Shown one piece after another: positions 43,261 through 52,302 of a stretch of 64,000 nucleotides of DNA. Position 1 is the first letter of the stretch; every line of letters begins with the position of its first letter. The notes beneath the pieces were generated by a model. It had not been told where the DNA came from. It searched no databases and saw only the letters and a list, made by a program, of their open reading frames with translations. The DNA comes from Pseudomonadota bacterium (GTDB lineage Bacteria > Pseudomonadota > Gammaproteobacteria > Steroidobacterales > Steroidobacteraceae): the NCBI GenBank assembly GCA_018241505.1, contig JAFEDS010000012.1:1-64000 (forward strand), given 5' to 3'. The translations under genes were made by a program, and so were the position numbers.

Positions 43261-43880
43261 GTCAGGTAGATCCAGGGCCGCGCCCGCGCGTCCCGCTCAA
43301 TAAAATCCTCAATGGCCGGACGGTTCTTCAAAGCCATGCCGACCGAGTCCAAGCCCTCCAACAGCATCTCGCGCGCCTGCGGTTCGAGATCGAAAGGGAA
43401 GGGCCCCACGCCGGGTGCGGATACCTGGCAGCGGATTAGGTCCACAGTCACCGCATTCTCGCCAGGATCGTCGCGCACCACCGCTTCGATCTCGCCGATG
43501 CAGGACGCGGGCAACACCACCGGCAACAATCCGTTGCGAATGCTGTTACCGAAAAAGATCGGCGCAAAGCTGGGTGCCAGCACTGCCCGAAAGCCGTACT
43601 CAACCAAAGCCCACACAGCATGCTCACGGCTCGAGCCGCACCCGAAGTTCTCACCGCCGAGCAGAATCCGCGCATTCGAGTACGGCGCCTGGTTCAACAC
43701 AAAGTCCGGATTGGGGGACCCGCCCTGGGCATCGCGGTAGCGCCAACCCGCGAACAACCCGGCCGCCAACCCGGTTCGCCCCACGGTTTTGATGTGGCGC
43801 GAAGGTATGATGGCGTCGGTATCGACATTGGCGCGTACCAGCGGCGCTGCGACGGCGGTGACTGTTGTGAAGGGTTGCAT
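43257..43880 (-). CDS. LeuD-like small subunit of aconitase-family hydro-lyase
   Basis: This 207-residue protein matches the swivel-domain subunit of 3-isopropylmalate dehydratase relatives: RANVDTDAIIPSRHIKTVGR, ILLGGENFGCGSSREHAVWA and LAPSFAPIFFGNSIRNGLLP. The LeuC-like partner lies 6 bases upstream. The gene context is catabolic, not leucine synthesis (no leuA or leuB), so a branched hydroxy-diacid such as citramalate or dimethylmalate is more likely than isopropylmalate. Substrate choice cannot be read from the sequence by eye. Confidence 0.87.
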   Translation of the reverse strand: MQPFTTVTAVAAPLVRANVDTDAIIPSRHIKTVGRTGLAAGLFAGWRYRDAQGGSPNPDFVLNQAPYSNARILLGGENFGCGSSREHAVWALVEYGFRAVLAPSFAPIFFGNSIRNGLLPVVLPASCIGEIEAVVRDDPGENAVTVDLIRCQVSAPGVGPFPFDLEPQAREMLLEGLDSVGMALKNRPAIEDFIERDARARPWIYLT

Positions 43881-43886
43881 GGCGAG

Positions 43887-45305
43887 TCAGTCGTGCAGTC
43901 GCCGAGGGTCTGAGATGTAGCCCGCGATGGCGCTGGCGGCCACGGTCTCCGGGCTCGCGATATGAGTGCGCGTCTCGGGTCCCTGTCGACTCTCGAAGTT
44001 ACGGTTCGTCGAAGACACCACACGCTGCCGGTAGCCGAAGCTCTCGCCTCCCGCATAAAAGCACATGGAGCAGCCGGCCTCCCGCCATTCAAACCCAGCC
44101 TGTTTGAATATCCGGTCCAGCCCCTCCTGTTCGGCCAGCCGTTTCACCCGCCCGGACCCTGGGACGCAGATGGCCCGGAGTCCAGGGGCAACGTGCCGTC
44201 CCTGGAGCACCCGCGCTGCCCGACGAAGGTCACTCAGCCGACTGTTGGTGCACGAGCCAATGAACGCGGCGTCGATCTTCAGGCTCGACAGCGGCACCCC
44301 TGGCTGCAGATCCATATAGCTCAAAGCTCGTTCATAGGCCTCGCGCGAAGTACCTGACTGCTCCAGCGAAGGCACACGCCCGGTGACGGCAATCGCGTGC
44401 GCAGGGTTGGTTCCCCACGTAACCATCGGAGCGATGGCCGCCGCGTCGACATGCAACTCGCGATCAAAGGCCGCTCCCGGGTCGCTCTGTAGCGCCGACC
44501 AATGCTGCAGCGCCGCCGGCCACTGCTGCGCTGTCGGAGCAAACGGACGGCCTTGCAGATGCGCGAACGTTTTCTCATCAGCCGCAATCAACCCGGTCAC
44601 GGCGGAGAACTCAGTCGTCATATTGCACAAGGTCAACCGCGACTCCAGGTCCATTGCACCAATGGCCTCGCCGCTGTACTCAACCACGCAGCCGTTGCCG
44701 CCAGCCGAGCCATGACGGGCAAGCAAAGCAAGGCTCAAGTCCTTTGCCGTCACTCCGGGAGCCGCCTGGCCGTCAAACCACACACGCATGGATTTGGGCT
44801 TGCGCATGCGCAGCGCCCCCGTCGCCAATGCTTCCTCTGCGTCCGTGGATCCAATGCCCCATGCCAACGCGCCCAACGCTCCCTGCGTGCAGGTGTGGCT
44901 GTCAGGGCATACGACTGTCGCGCCCGGCAGTGCGATACCCAACTCTGCCGAGACCACGTGAACGATACCCTGCTCGGGATCCTGTATGTCAAACAGGGTG
45001 ATGCCGGCAGCCCGCGCCGCGGCGCGGGTCTGCAAAATGAACTGCTTTCCACCCGGCATCATCGTGTCATCCCCGCGGCCCGGGAAGGTGTCGACGATGT
45101 GATCCATGGTGCAGAACGCCCGCTTGGGATCCAACACCGGGGTGCCTCTCGCGGCCAGGCTCTTCAATGCCACTGAGCCGGTCCGCTCGTGCAGAAAAAC
45201 GCGGTCAATGGCCACCACCGCACTGGCGCCGTCCCCGCCCTGGATGATGCAGTGCTGCCGCCAGATCTTTTCAAACAGCGACAGCGGTGCGGCGGAATCA
45301 GCCAT
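43887..45305 (-). CDS. LeuC-like large subunit of aconitase-family hydro-lyase
   Basis: This is a 472-residue [4Fe-4S] dehydratase/hydratase subunit. The iron-sulphur cysteines are in FIGSCTNSRLSDLRRA and EAGCSMCFYAGG, and the family ending STNRNFESRQGPETRTHIAS is present. The N-terminus has the IDRVFLHERTGSVALKSL form of the usual YIDRHLVHE motif. I chose ATG 45305, which overlaps the amidohydrolase gene by eight bases; upstream extension would lie inside that gene. With the LeuD-like protein it should add or remove water on a branched diacid, feeding the CoA transferase and lyase. Confidence 0.87.
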   Translation of the reverse strand: MADSAAPLSLFEKIWRQHCIIQGGDGASAVVAIDRVFLHERTGSVALKSLAARGTPVLDPKRAFCTMDHIVDTFPGRGDDTMMPGGKQFILQTRAAARAAGITLFDIQDPEQGIVHVVSAELGIALPGATVVCPDSHTCTQGALGALAWGIGSTDAEEALATGALRMRKPKSMRVWFDGQAAPGVTAKDLSLALLARHGSAGGNGCVVEYSGEAIGAMDLESRLTLCNMTTEFSAVTGLIAADEKTFAHLQGRPFAPTAQQWPAALQHWSALQSDPGAAFDRELHVDAAAIAPMVTWGTNPAHAIAVTGRVPSLEQSGTSREAYERALSYMDLQPGVPLSSLKIDAAFIGSCTNSRLSDLRRAARVLQGRHVAPGLRAICVPGSGRVKRLAEQEGLDRIFKQAGFEWREAGCSMCFYAGGESFGYRQRVVSSTNRNFESRQGPETRTHIASPETVAASAIAGYISDPRRLHD

Positions 45306-46773
45306 AAGGTCGGGCAAGATACTTGCCACGGGCGGGGCCGACCATCTTGCCATCCTGGTAGATGGGTTGCCCACGCAGGAAGGTTGTCACTACGCGAGCG
45401 TTGAGCTCGATTCCTTCAAACGGCGTGTAGCCCTGGGTCGAGGCCGAATTGGCAGCGTGAATGGTGTCCGTCACCCCGGTCCTCACCAGCGCAATGTCCG
45501 CATCGAATCCGGGAGCAAGCTGACCCTTGCTGCGCAGGCCAAAGCGCTGAGCCGGGTTGGCCGCGGTCAGTTCGGCAATGCGGTACAAGGGCAGGCCGCG
45601 GCGCTCGCCCTCGGTGATGAGGGCTGGCAACAACCACTCGCTGCCCCCGAATCCCGACTTGGCCTTGAAAATCTCAGTGGGCTTCGCCTGGTCCACCTTC
45701 ATCTCGTGGCGGCAGCAGGCATGATCGGAGGTGACCCAATCGAGCTTGCCTGCCAACAGCGCACTCCACAGATACTCGACGTCCTCGGGTGAGCGGATGG
45801 GCGGATTGACCTTCGCCAGCGAACCGGCGGGCGAGTCATAGTTCAGACACAGGTGTCCGATGGTCACCTCGCGCCGGAAGTTGACATGAGGAAACACCTG
45901 GGCCATCTGCATCGCGGCTTCCACCGCCTTGCGGGAGGACAGATGCAGCAGGTTGATGTTGAGGCAGTTGGTTTCATTCGCCAGGTAGCCGGCAATGAAA
46001 ATGGCCAATCCTTCGGAGTGAGGCGGCCGGGCCGCGCTGTAGGCCCGTAGCCCCTGCAACTTGCCCTCACGCTGCACAATCTTTGTGTAGGCATTCATGA
46101 TCTCGGCCGTCTCACAATGCAGTGAGAGGGAAATGATGTCGGACAGCGCCGGATGCTTTTGCGCCGCCGCCTGTACACCGCGCATCACGAACTCGAAGTG
46201 CGCGATGTCATAGTTCTCATCCGCGCCGATCATGAGGAAATCGCGCTGCGAGGCCGATGCCCCGTGCAGCCCGTAGCCCCCATAGAACATGAAGATCTTG
46301 TAGCTGGTGACGCCGTGTTCCTCGATCAGTTGCGGGATCTCCTGGATCTGCGTCGAGTCGACCGGAGCCAGGTGATAGGCGTAATCAACATGAAAATTGC
46401 CGGCCGACAGGCGCAGCGCTTCCGGAAACAGGTCGCGATAGGGGCCGCCCTTGTTCAGATAGTACTGACCCGAACGGAAGTAGTTGAGACTCGAGGTCAC
46501 GCCTCCCTGGGCGGCGGCCTGACTCTCGGTCACCGCGTCTGCAGCGAGAGGCGAATAGATGCCGGTGTGCATGTGCGCATCGACCACCCCCGGAAAGGCG
46601 TAATTGCCCTGGCCGTCAATGACCTGGCGGGCCTTGCTGACATCCAGGCTGGGCCCGATGGCGGCGATCTTCTCGCCCTGCATGGCGATGTCGACGGGTG
46701 GGGTGTCTTTGTGTCCGGGTCGGACGGCGCGCACATTGCGCAGTACACAGTCGTAGTGGATTTTCTCGGGCAT
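45298..46773 (-). CDS. Dihydropyrimidinase/hydantoinase-like amidohydrolase
   Basis: This is a 491-residue binuclear-metal cyclic amidohydrolase. Metal ligands are visible as VVDAHMHTGI (His67, His69), the carboxylated Lys of VTSYKIFMFYGGYG (about 159), LSLHCETAE, NLLHLSSRKA and VTSDHACCRHEM. The C-terminal barrel cap has GLRSKGQLAPGFDADIALVR, typical of hydantoinases, dihydropyrimidinases and allantoinases. The likely job is to open a cyclic amide or imide ring. It lies between the VOC gene and the LeuC-like gene in a tightly packed operon, so the product may become the diacid used next. The substrate itself is unknown. Confidence 0.86.
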   Translation of the reverse strand: MPEKIHYDCVLRNVRAVRPGHKDTPPVDIAMQGEKIAAIGPSLDVSKARQVIDGQGNYAFPGVVDAHMHTGIYSPLAADAVTESQAAAQGGVTSSLNYFRSGQYYLNKGGPYRDLFPEALRLSAGNFHVDYAYHLAPVDSTQIQEIPQLIEEHGVTSYKIFMFYGGYGLHGASASQRDFLMIGADENYDIAHFEFVMRGVQAAAQKHPALSDIISLSLHCETAEIMNAYTKIVQREGKLQGLRAYSAARPPHSEGLAIFIAGYLANETNCLNINLLHLSSRKAVEAAMQMAQVFPHVNFRREVTIGHLCLNYDSPAGSLAKVNPPIRSPEDVEYLWSALLAGKLDWVTSDHACCRHEMKVDQAKPTEIFKAKSGFGGSEWLLPALITEGERRGLPLYRIAELTAANPAQRFGLRSKGQLAPGFDADIALVRTGVTDTIHAANSASTQGYTPFEGIELNARVVTTFLRGQPIYQDGKMVGPARGKYLARPYG

Positions 46774-46784
46774 CGTGTTCTCAA

Positions 46785-47738
46785 TCAGACTTTCAACAAT
46801 TCGAGCAATTCTCCCGCCGGGCCGCGCAGTGTCGCCGCGGATCGCCCCTTGAACGGCGGCAACTCATTGCGCGCGGCAGGGTGAATGAACTTATCCTGCA
46901 AGGCATCGAAGCGCCTGCAATCGAAGCTGACCAGCGCCACCCCTGGAGGCAATCCCCCATCGGGCCGCTGGCGTGGTTTCGCCTTGTCACCGTAATGGTC
47001 AATCTCAATCTTGGCACCGTCGTCCAACTTGACCACCGCCAGTTGCAAGGAGGGCAACTGACGGATCGGGCTCGGAGTATTACCAAACGTATCCTGATAG
47101 AACTTCAAGGCGGCCGGCAGGTCGGGCGCCCCCAACACGGTGATGAAACACCTCCCGACGGGCGACTTCGCCACGGCGAGATCCGGCCGCGGCTCGGTAA
47201 TCCAGGTCAGGTTCAACTGCTCGCCCGCCGGCCCCACCGCGTGCATGGCCTTCAAGTACGAATAGGTCGGGATCACAGCAGGCGGATGCGTCACTGTGAA
47301 TGGAGAGTGCTGCAGCTTTTCATACAGTTTGTCGCTGTCCTGTACCGTGATTTCGGTGGTGGACCATCCCAACGTACCGCTTCCGGTGTCATCGCCATCC
47401 TTGCCCTGCTGCACGAACCGCAAATACGTTTGTTCGCCGCTGGCGGGTCCCACTATCAGGTACGGACTCCCGCCTACCGCGGGAGCGTCCCAGCTCGCCG
47501 CGGTCGCTTTGGGCACTTTGCCCTTGGCGATGACCTGGTAGCCCATGTACTGAGTCCAGGCCGACTCAACGGCCTTCAGGTCGGGCGCCGTAATCGTCAC
47601 CGCACGGATGACTCCCAGGCCTCCTGGGGCCGCCGGAGCGGGAGCGGGTGCCGATTGTGCGAGAGCCCGCAGGGCCGGTGAGAGTGAGAACACCGGACCC
47701 GCGAGTGCGCTGAGTACAACATCTCGGCGCGTAAGCAT
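46785..47738 (-). CDS. Exported two-unit VOC family protein
   Basis: This is a 317-residue protein with an N-terminal twin-Arg-like signal (MLTRRDVVLSALAGPVFSLS) and an Ala/Pro-rich linker, so it probably works in the periplasm. Two vicinal-oxygen-chelate units follow (VIRAVTITAPDLKAVESAWT; CFITVLGAPDLPAALKFYQD) and it ends ATLRGPAGELLELLKV. It is paralogous to the VOC protein at 53753, which shares the TLRGPxGEL ending. Its start overlaps the receptor stop by one base (TAATG). It may be an extradiol-type enzyme, a lyase or a binding protein for the imported compound. Confidence 0.8.
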   Translation of the reverse strand: MLTRRDVVLSALAGPVFSLSPALRALAQSAPAPAPAAPGGLGVIRAVTITAPDLKAVESAWTQYMGYQVIAKGKVPKATAASWDAPAVGGSPYLIVGPASGEQTYLRFVQQGKDGDDTGSGTLGWSTTEITVQDSDKLYEKLQHSPFTVTHPPAVIPTYSYLKAMHAVGPAGEQLNLTWITEPRPDLAVAKSPVGRCFITVLGAPDLPAALKFYQDTFGNTPSPIRQLPSLQLAVVKLDDGAKIEIDHYGDKAKPRQRPDGGLPPGVALVSFDCRRFDALQDKFIHPAARNELPPFKGRSAATLRGPAGELLELLKV

Positions 47739-49969
47739 TAGAAATCCGCCTGTAGCCGCACCATGATCGTCCGCGGGTCGTTGATGTAACCCGTGACGGA
47801 TGGTATCAGGGGGCTCGCGAGCTGCAGGCCGGCCGCGACGTAATGCTTGTTGGTGATGTTCTTGCCGTCAAGCGACACGCGGTAGTGACCGGTCGGGTCG
47901 TTATAGGCAATCGATGCGTCGTACAACGTAACCGCCTGCGTCTGGACCAGCGGCCCTTCATTCGCGACGTTGTTGTAATAAAACCCGGTGTGCCGTGCCT
48001 GGCCAAGCAAATGCACCTTGCCGGGAATCGGGATCGGCGGCGAATAGTCGACGCCCAGGGTTTCCGACCCGGGTATCAGTCCCTTCAGCTTCCTGTTTTC
48101 ACATTGCTGGAACACACCGTGCTGGCTCGTGCAGATAAACGGCTGAGTGTACTTGCCGGTGTAGAACGAGGCGTTGCCATACAACTGCAGCCCGTCCATC
48201 ACCTGCCAGGTCGGCTCCAGCTCGATTCCCTTGACCGTGGCTTTCGAGGCGTTGGATGTGTAGCTGGTGGATGTTCCGGGGAAGAACACCGGCAACTGCA
48301 AGCCATCGTACTTCGCAATGAACAACGCCGTATTCAACCGGAACTGGTGGTTGGGGGTCTGCAGCTTGTTGCCTATCTCAAAGCTGTTGGAGGTTTCCGG
48401 CCCGTAGGCCTGCGGCGCGCCGGCCTGCCCGGGCACACCCGTATTGGCGGTCGGCGGCACCGGATTGATACCCCCGCTCTTGAATCCCTTCGTCCAGGAC
48501 GCATAGGACAGAATGTCCGGTGTCATCTGCCAGTCCACCCCGATCTTCGGGCTGGTGCCCTTGAACTGGTCCTTCAGTGCCTGCGGATGATTGATCAGCG
48601 TGTAGTAATACTGGGTGAAGTCCGCAAACTCCTTCGTCTCGCGGATACCTCCGGTAAGACCTACGCCCCATCCGATGTTGTAAGTAGCCTGCGCGAACAC
48701 CGCATAAGCATCCGTCAATCGCTGCTGGATGTTCTGCGGATTGCCGATGATTGTCTGCGCGCGTCCCTCTTCGTGGAACACGTAGAGACCGCCCACCGCT
48801 TTGATCTTCTCTGACGTGTAGGTCGCGTTGAATTCCTGGCTGTAGAACTCATCCCGCGTGCGGCCATCGCCGCCGGCGCCCAGGTTCAACGCCCCATTGC
48901 CGGTCTTCTGCGCGGCCGCCGTCAGCCACAGGATGCTGCCGGTGCTGTGGATGCTGAGCAGTCCGTAGCCGGTGATGGAGTTGATAGCCAGGTTTTCCAT
49001 GGGCTCGTAGGTCATGTTCAGTGACGCGCCGTTGTTGGTCAGGCTCTGGCCGATGGGCCCGAAAATCTCCGTCCGGGTGAGATCGCGGTTGAACGAGTTG
49101 TTGGCGTACGGGTCGACTACGCCGACTCCGACCTGCAGCGGCACGCCGACGCCCGGATCCGAATAATCCTGCATCGCATAGACGGACAGAGTCGCCTCGA
49201 AGTTGTCCCACGGCGTGAACAACAGCTTGGCGCGCTCGCCCCAGCGTTTCAGGTTGCCGATGCGGTGATCGTAGTACGGATCGTTGAAGAAGCCGTTGTG
49301 ATAACGCTCGACGCCGCTGACCGAGAAGGCGAGCTTGCCCGGAATGATCGGGCCGGTCAGAAAGCCCTTCACTTCGTTGGCCGACCAGTCGCCGAAACCC
49401 ACTTCCGCGGAGCCGGTGAACTCATTCAGCTCGGGCCGGCGCGTGTCGATCTTGATCGCGCCGCCGGAGGTGTTGCGCCCGTACAGCGTGCCCTGGGGGC
49501 CGCGCAGCACTTCCAGGCTGGCGAGGTCGAAGAAATCGAAGAACGAGCCGTTGATACGCGGCTGATAGACGCCGTCGATGTAGATACCCACGGCGGGGTC
49601 GAAGTTGATTCCACCCTGCTCCTGGCCGACACCGCGCATCACAATGCGCGCGGAGTTCGAGCTTCCGGTGGAGGGCGTGATGACCGTACCGGGGATCTGC
49701 GCCGACACATCCTGCACGCTGGTGACCTTGCGGTCGGCCAGGATGTCAGGATTGAACGCAGTAACCGCTACCGGGGTCGACTGCACGGTCGCCTTGTAGC
49801 GTTCGGTCGTCACAGTGACTTCCTGCAGACCGAGGCCTCCGCTCGTATCGCCCGCTTCCGTGCTTTCCGTCTGGGCCACCGCGGCGGCGGAGGCCAACAG
49901 CAAGCCGATAGCTGCTGCCAGAGTTGTTGTCGACGTCACGGCACTGGCCGCGGTCAGCCTATTGAGCAT
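47738..49969 (-). CDS. TonB-dependent receptor heading a catabolic operon
   Basis: This is a 743-residue outer-membrane receptor. ATG 49969 opens a clean signal peptide (LAAAIGLLLASAAAVAQ); an in-frame GTG at 50026 would only add a poor leader. The TonB-box-like LQEVTVTTERYKATVQ is followed by the plug (ARIVMRGVGQEQGGINFDPA; LEVLRGPQGTLYGRNTSGGA) and a barrel ending in TIMVRLQADF. No STN domain is present. It is the first of seven overlapping genes ending with the CoA transferase. It is divergent from the cupin operon, with a shared operator between them. Its ligand is probably the substrate of this pathway. Confidence 0.88.
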   Translation of the reverse strand: MLNRLTAASAVTSTTTLAAAIGLLLASAAAVAQTESTEAGDTSGGLGLQEVTVTTERYKATVQSTPVAVTAFNPDILADRKVTSVQDVSAQIPGTVITPSTGSSNSARIVMRGVGQEQGGINFDPAVGIYIDGVYQPRINGSFFDFFDLASLEVLRGPQGTLYGRNTSGGAIKIDTRRPELNEFTGSAEVGFGDWSANEVKGFLTGPIIPGKLAFSVSGVERYHNGFFNDPYYDHRIGNLKRWGERAKLLFTPWDNFEATLSVYAMQDYSDPGVGVPLQVGVGVVDPYANNSFNRDLTRTEIFGPIGQSLTNNGASLNMTYEPMENLAINSITGYGLLSIHSTGSILWLTAAAQKTGNGALNLGAGGDGRTRDEFYSQEFNATYTSEKIKAVGGLYVFHEEGRAQTIIGNPQNIQQRLTDAYAVFAQATYNIGWGVGLTGGIRETKEFADFTQYYYTLINHPQALKDQFKGTSPKIGVDWQMTPDILSYASWTKGFKSGGINPVPPTANTGVPGQAGAPQAYGPETSNSFEIGNKLQTPNHQFRLNTALFIAKYDGLQLPVFFPGTSTSYTSNASKATVKGIELEPTWQVMDGLQLYGNASFYTGKYTQPFICTSQHGVFQQCENRKLKGLIPGSETLGVDYSPPIPIPGKVHLLGQARHTGFYYNNVANEGPLVQTQAVTLYDASIAYNDPTGHYRVSLDGKNITNKHYVAAGLQLASPLIPSVTGYINDPRTIMVRLQADF

Positions 49970-49991
49970 GAAGAACACCCCACAATCGTTA

Positions 49992-50020
49992 TTGACATCC
50001 TCGATGCGAGGAAACACTAT
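49992..50020 (+). promoter_or_regulatory. Predicted promoter of the cupin/methyltransferase operon
   Basis: A perfect -35 box TTGACA (49992-49997) is followed by 17 bases and CACTAT (50015-50020) as a weak -10 box. The predicted start is near 50027, upstream of the first cupin gene. The palindromic site at 50044-50061 would lie just downstream of the start, a blocking position. Confidence 0.4.
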
Positions 50021-50043
50021 CGCCACCTAGATACCTACGTCAA
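50016..50043 (-). promoter_or_regulatory. Predicted promoter of the TonB-receptor catabolic operon
   Basis: On the minus strand TTGACG (50043-50038) is followed after 16 bases by GATAGT (50021-50016, 4 of 6 matches to TATAAT). The -10 boxes of this promoter and of the opposing one overlap, so two polymerases could not bind at once. The palindrome at 50044-50061 directly abuts the -35 box. Confidence 0.4.
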
Positions 50044-50061
50044 GACATAGTGACCCATGTT
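50044..50061. promoter_or_regulatory. Candidate operator for the FadR-type regulator (imperfect palindrome)
   Basis: The site GACATAG-TGAC-CCATGTT is 18 bases long. Its left arm is identical to the perfect palindrome at 57413-57430, and its right arm matches there in 5 of 7 positions. It lies between the two divergent operons of the putative catabolic regulon, next to both predicted promoters. I infer that the GntR/FadR protein at 56045-56917 binds it. Confidence 0.45.
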
Positions 50062-50118
50062 AAAAAGCAACAACTCGCTGCGGGGTGCAAGGTGACAGCC
50101 GACGGAATAGAAATTTTC

Positions 50119-51165
50119 ATGCGCCCAGGCGCACTTGCATCGGTTGCGCTGGCTTGCGGCGCGCTGTTGGCGACGGGCGATATCGCCTGGGCAGCCGGCA
50201 AGCCGAAGGCGGATCAGGGAAAGCCTTATGAACATAGGATGCCGGCACAGGCACCTTTTGCTGCGGTGCGCGTGCTCGACGTTCTGAATATGCCCATCGA
50301 GGCGCCTGGCGGAAATGGTTGGGGCGTTCGCACGCTGTATTCAGGGCCGGCGGGCGAGCACCTGCGCATTCTGTACGTGCCGCCCGGTGCCGAGGGCGCC
50401 AAGGTGCACTACCACGAATTTCACGAGTGGGCGTACAACATTGCAGGTGACTTCACCAACAACGAGTCGACGATGCCGGACCAGGTGTACGGACCGTTGC
50501 AACGCTTCCGCGAAGGCAACTTCCTGTCCCGCCCGCCGCACAGCCTGCACGGCGGCGAGAAGGGCCGCATGAAGTGGATGGCGTCCCAGGTCGGCGCCGA
50601 AATCCTCATCATGGAAGAAAAAGACGCAATGAAGTACAGCTACACGGTCGACCCCGACGTGCGCAATGGCGATGAAAAGTCCGCCGGCGGCATGCATTAC
50701 AACCCGGACTACAAGAAGATCCAGAACTGGGCGACCCCGCGCATCATCGACACTCTCGACAAGATGCCCTGGCAGCCCGTCGCAGGCTCGCCCGGCTTGA
50801 ACGTCAAACACCTGATTGACGATCCTTCACACGGCTTCCGCGCCGATATGTGGTTCCTCGAAGCGAAGTCGCCCACTCCCGAGATGTTCGCGGCCTATCA
50901 CTACAAGCAGGCCAATGAATTCAACTTTGTGATTGCCGGCGACCTCAACATCGAGACCTATGCCAACGAGGGCGCGAAGCCGGACAGCGTGACCCTGGCG
51001 AAGGAGTTCTTTGTAGAACATCCGGCCATGAGCATCATGGGACTGGCTGCGTCTGAAGCCACCAAAACGGGTGCTGTCTGGCTGCAGGTTACGTACGCGA
51101 GCGGCGCGCACTGGAGCGACTCGCCTTCACCCATTGAGCCGCGAATCGGAGCCACTCAACGATGA
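50119..51165 (+). CDS. Exported double-cupin protein A
   Basis: This 348-residue protein has a signal peptide (MRPGALASVALACGALLATG followed by DIAWAAG). The first cupin unit has HYHEFHEWAYNIAGDF and SRPPHSLHGGEKG, giving several His metal ligands. The second is weaker (FAAYHYKQANEFNFVIAGDL). The open frame extends to a GTG at 50050, but the ATG at 50119 opens the signal peptide. It is paralogous to the next gene (SRPPHSLHGG against SRPAYSLHGG) and overlaps it by four bases. Cupins of this kind are often metal-dependent dioxygenases or isomerases. The reaction is unknown, but it should occur in the periplasm. Confidence 0.78.
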   Translation: MRPGALASVALACGALLATGDIAWAAGKPKADQGKPYEHRMPAQAPFAAVRVLDVLNMPIEAPGGNGWGVRTLYSGPAGEHLRILYVPPGAEGAKVHYHEFHEWAYNIAGDFTNNESTMPDQVYGPLQRFREGNFLSRPPHSLHGGEKGRMKWMASQVGAEILIMEEKDAMKYSYTVDPDVRNGDEKSAGGMHYNPDYKKIQNWATPRIIDTLDKMPWQPVAGSPGLNVKHLIDDPSHGFRADMWFLEAKSPTPEMFAAYHYKQANEFNFVIAGDLNIETYANEGAKPDSVTLAKEFFVEHPAMSIMGLAASEATKTGAVWLQVTYASGAHWSDSPSPIEPRIGATQR

Positions 51166-52295
51166 ACAATAAACACATGCCCGTCTTGTCACGCCTGACT
51201 GCCGCAGCCGCTTCCGTGACTGCCGTTGTTGCGACCACAGCGGCCTTGGCCGCGCTGTCTGGCGCCGTCGCGACAAGCGCCTTCGCGGCCACCAAGGCCG
51301 CCAAGCCTACGCCGGGCACACCTCTCGAGCCTCCAGCCATCACCGCGCCCATTGTCGGTACGGTCACGCCGGCCACGACCGGTTGGGTGCCGGTGCAGGT
51401 CGTGGACGTCAACAACTTCCCGTTGGACTCCCATCCGCGCTATCACGCCAAGTCAAAGACCTTCTTTGTCGGGCCCAACGGCGAGGGCTTCCTGGTCCAC
51501 GTCATTTTCCCACCCACCTGGAATACCAAGATGCCTCCCGCCGGCACCTGGCCGCACTATCACTACTATCACGAGTGGGGCTACACCCTGAAAGGTGACT
51601 TCGTGCTGGGCGAGCCGGTGACGCCGGAGCAGAAAAACGGCATGGTTTCGCACAAACACGAAGGCGGCTGGCTGTCGCGCCCCGCCTATTCCCTCCACGG
51701 CGGCTCCCCCGAGGAGGGCGGCATCCGCGCCCAGTTTCCCTACGACCTGCTGATTTTCGAGGAAGGCGATGGCAGCCTGGTCCAGACCGGCCCCGGCGGC
51801 GATCACATCAAGCCGGATTTTCCCGGCGAGAAGCCCAATCCCTACCTGCCTGACTGGAAGAAAGTGAAGAATTTCACCCGCCCGTGGCTGGTGGACACCC
51901 AGAACAACATGGAGTGGGAAACGGACCAACACGTTGCCGGCCGGTTTGTGAAGTGGCTGAGTGATGACATGGCGGATGGCTTTCGGGCCCAGCTCGTGAA
52001 GATCCCGCCGGGTTGGAAGCCGGCGGACAACAAGCGCACCTACCACGCGAACGCCAATGTACTGCGCTACATGATCTCCGGGGACATGAATGTCTGGGTC
52101 TTCAAGGGGCCGAAGGATGCCGGTCAGCCCTATGTCGTGCGGGAGAACGGCTTCGTCTATCAGCCGCCGCGCAGCATCTGGGGCTATGGCGAGGGTGAGG
52201 TGACGAAGGAGGGCGCCGTCTGGTTGGAAGTGACATACGCCAAGGGCCTGAGCGTCGGCAACGGTCCGATCGAGAGTCCGCAGACCGCGGAGTGA
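51162..52295 (+). CDS. Exported double-cupin protein B
   Basis: This is a 377-residue paralogue of the preceding protein. The signal peptide is long and Ala-rich (ending SAFAATKA). The first cupin unit contains WPHYHYYHEWGYTLKGDFVL and SRPAYSLHGGSPEEGG. The second contains NVLRYMISGDMNVWVF and YQPPRSIWGYGEGEV. ATGA overlap with protein A couples their translation, and a hetero-oligomer is plausible. It differs from A in having a longer insert between the units (FPGEKPNPYLPDWKKVKNF). No close characterised relative comes to mind, so I name only the fold. Confidence 0.78.
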   Translation: MNNKHMPVLSRLTAAAASVTAVVATTAALAALSGAVATSAFAATKAAKPTPGTPLEPPAITAPIVGTVTPATTGWVPVQVVDVNNFPLDSHPRYHAKSKTFFVGPNGEGFLVHVIFPPTWNTKMPPAGTWPHYHYYHEWGYTLKGDFVLGEPVTPEQKNGMVSHKHEGGWLSRPAYSLHGGSPEEGGIRAQFPYDLLIFEEGDGSLVQTGPGGDHIKPDFPGEKPNPYLPDWKKVKNFTRPWLVDTQNNMEWETDQHVAGRFVKWLSDDMADGFRAQLVKIPPGWKPADNKRTYHANANVLRYMISGDMNVWVFKGPKDAGQPYVVRENGFVYQPPRSIWGYGEGEVTKEGAVWLEVTYAKGLSVGNGPIESPQTAE

Positions 52296-52302
52296 GTTGC
52301 AG

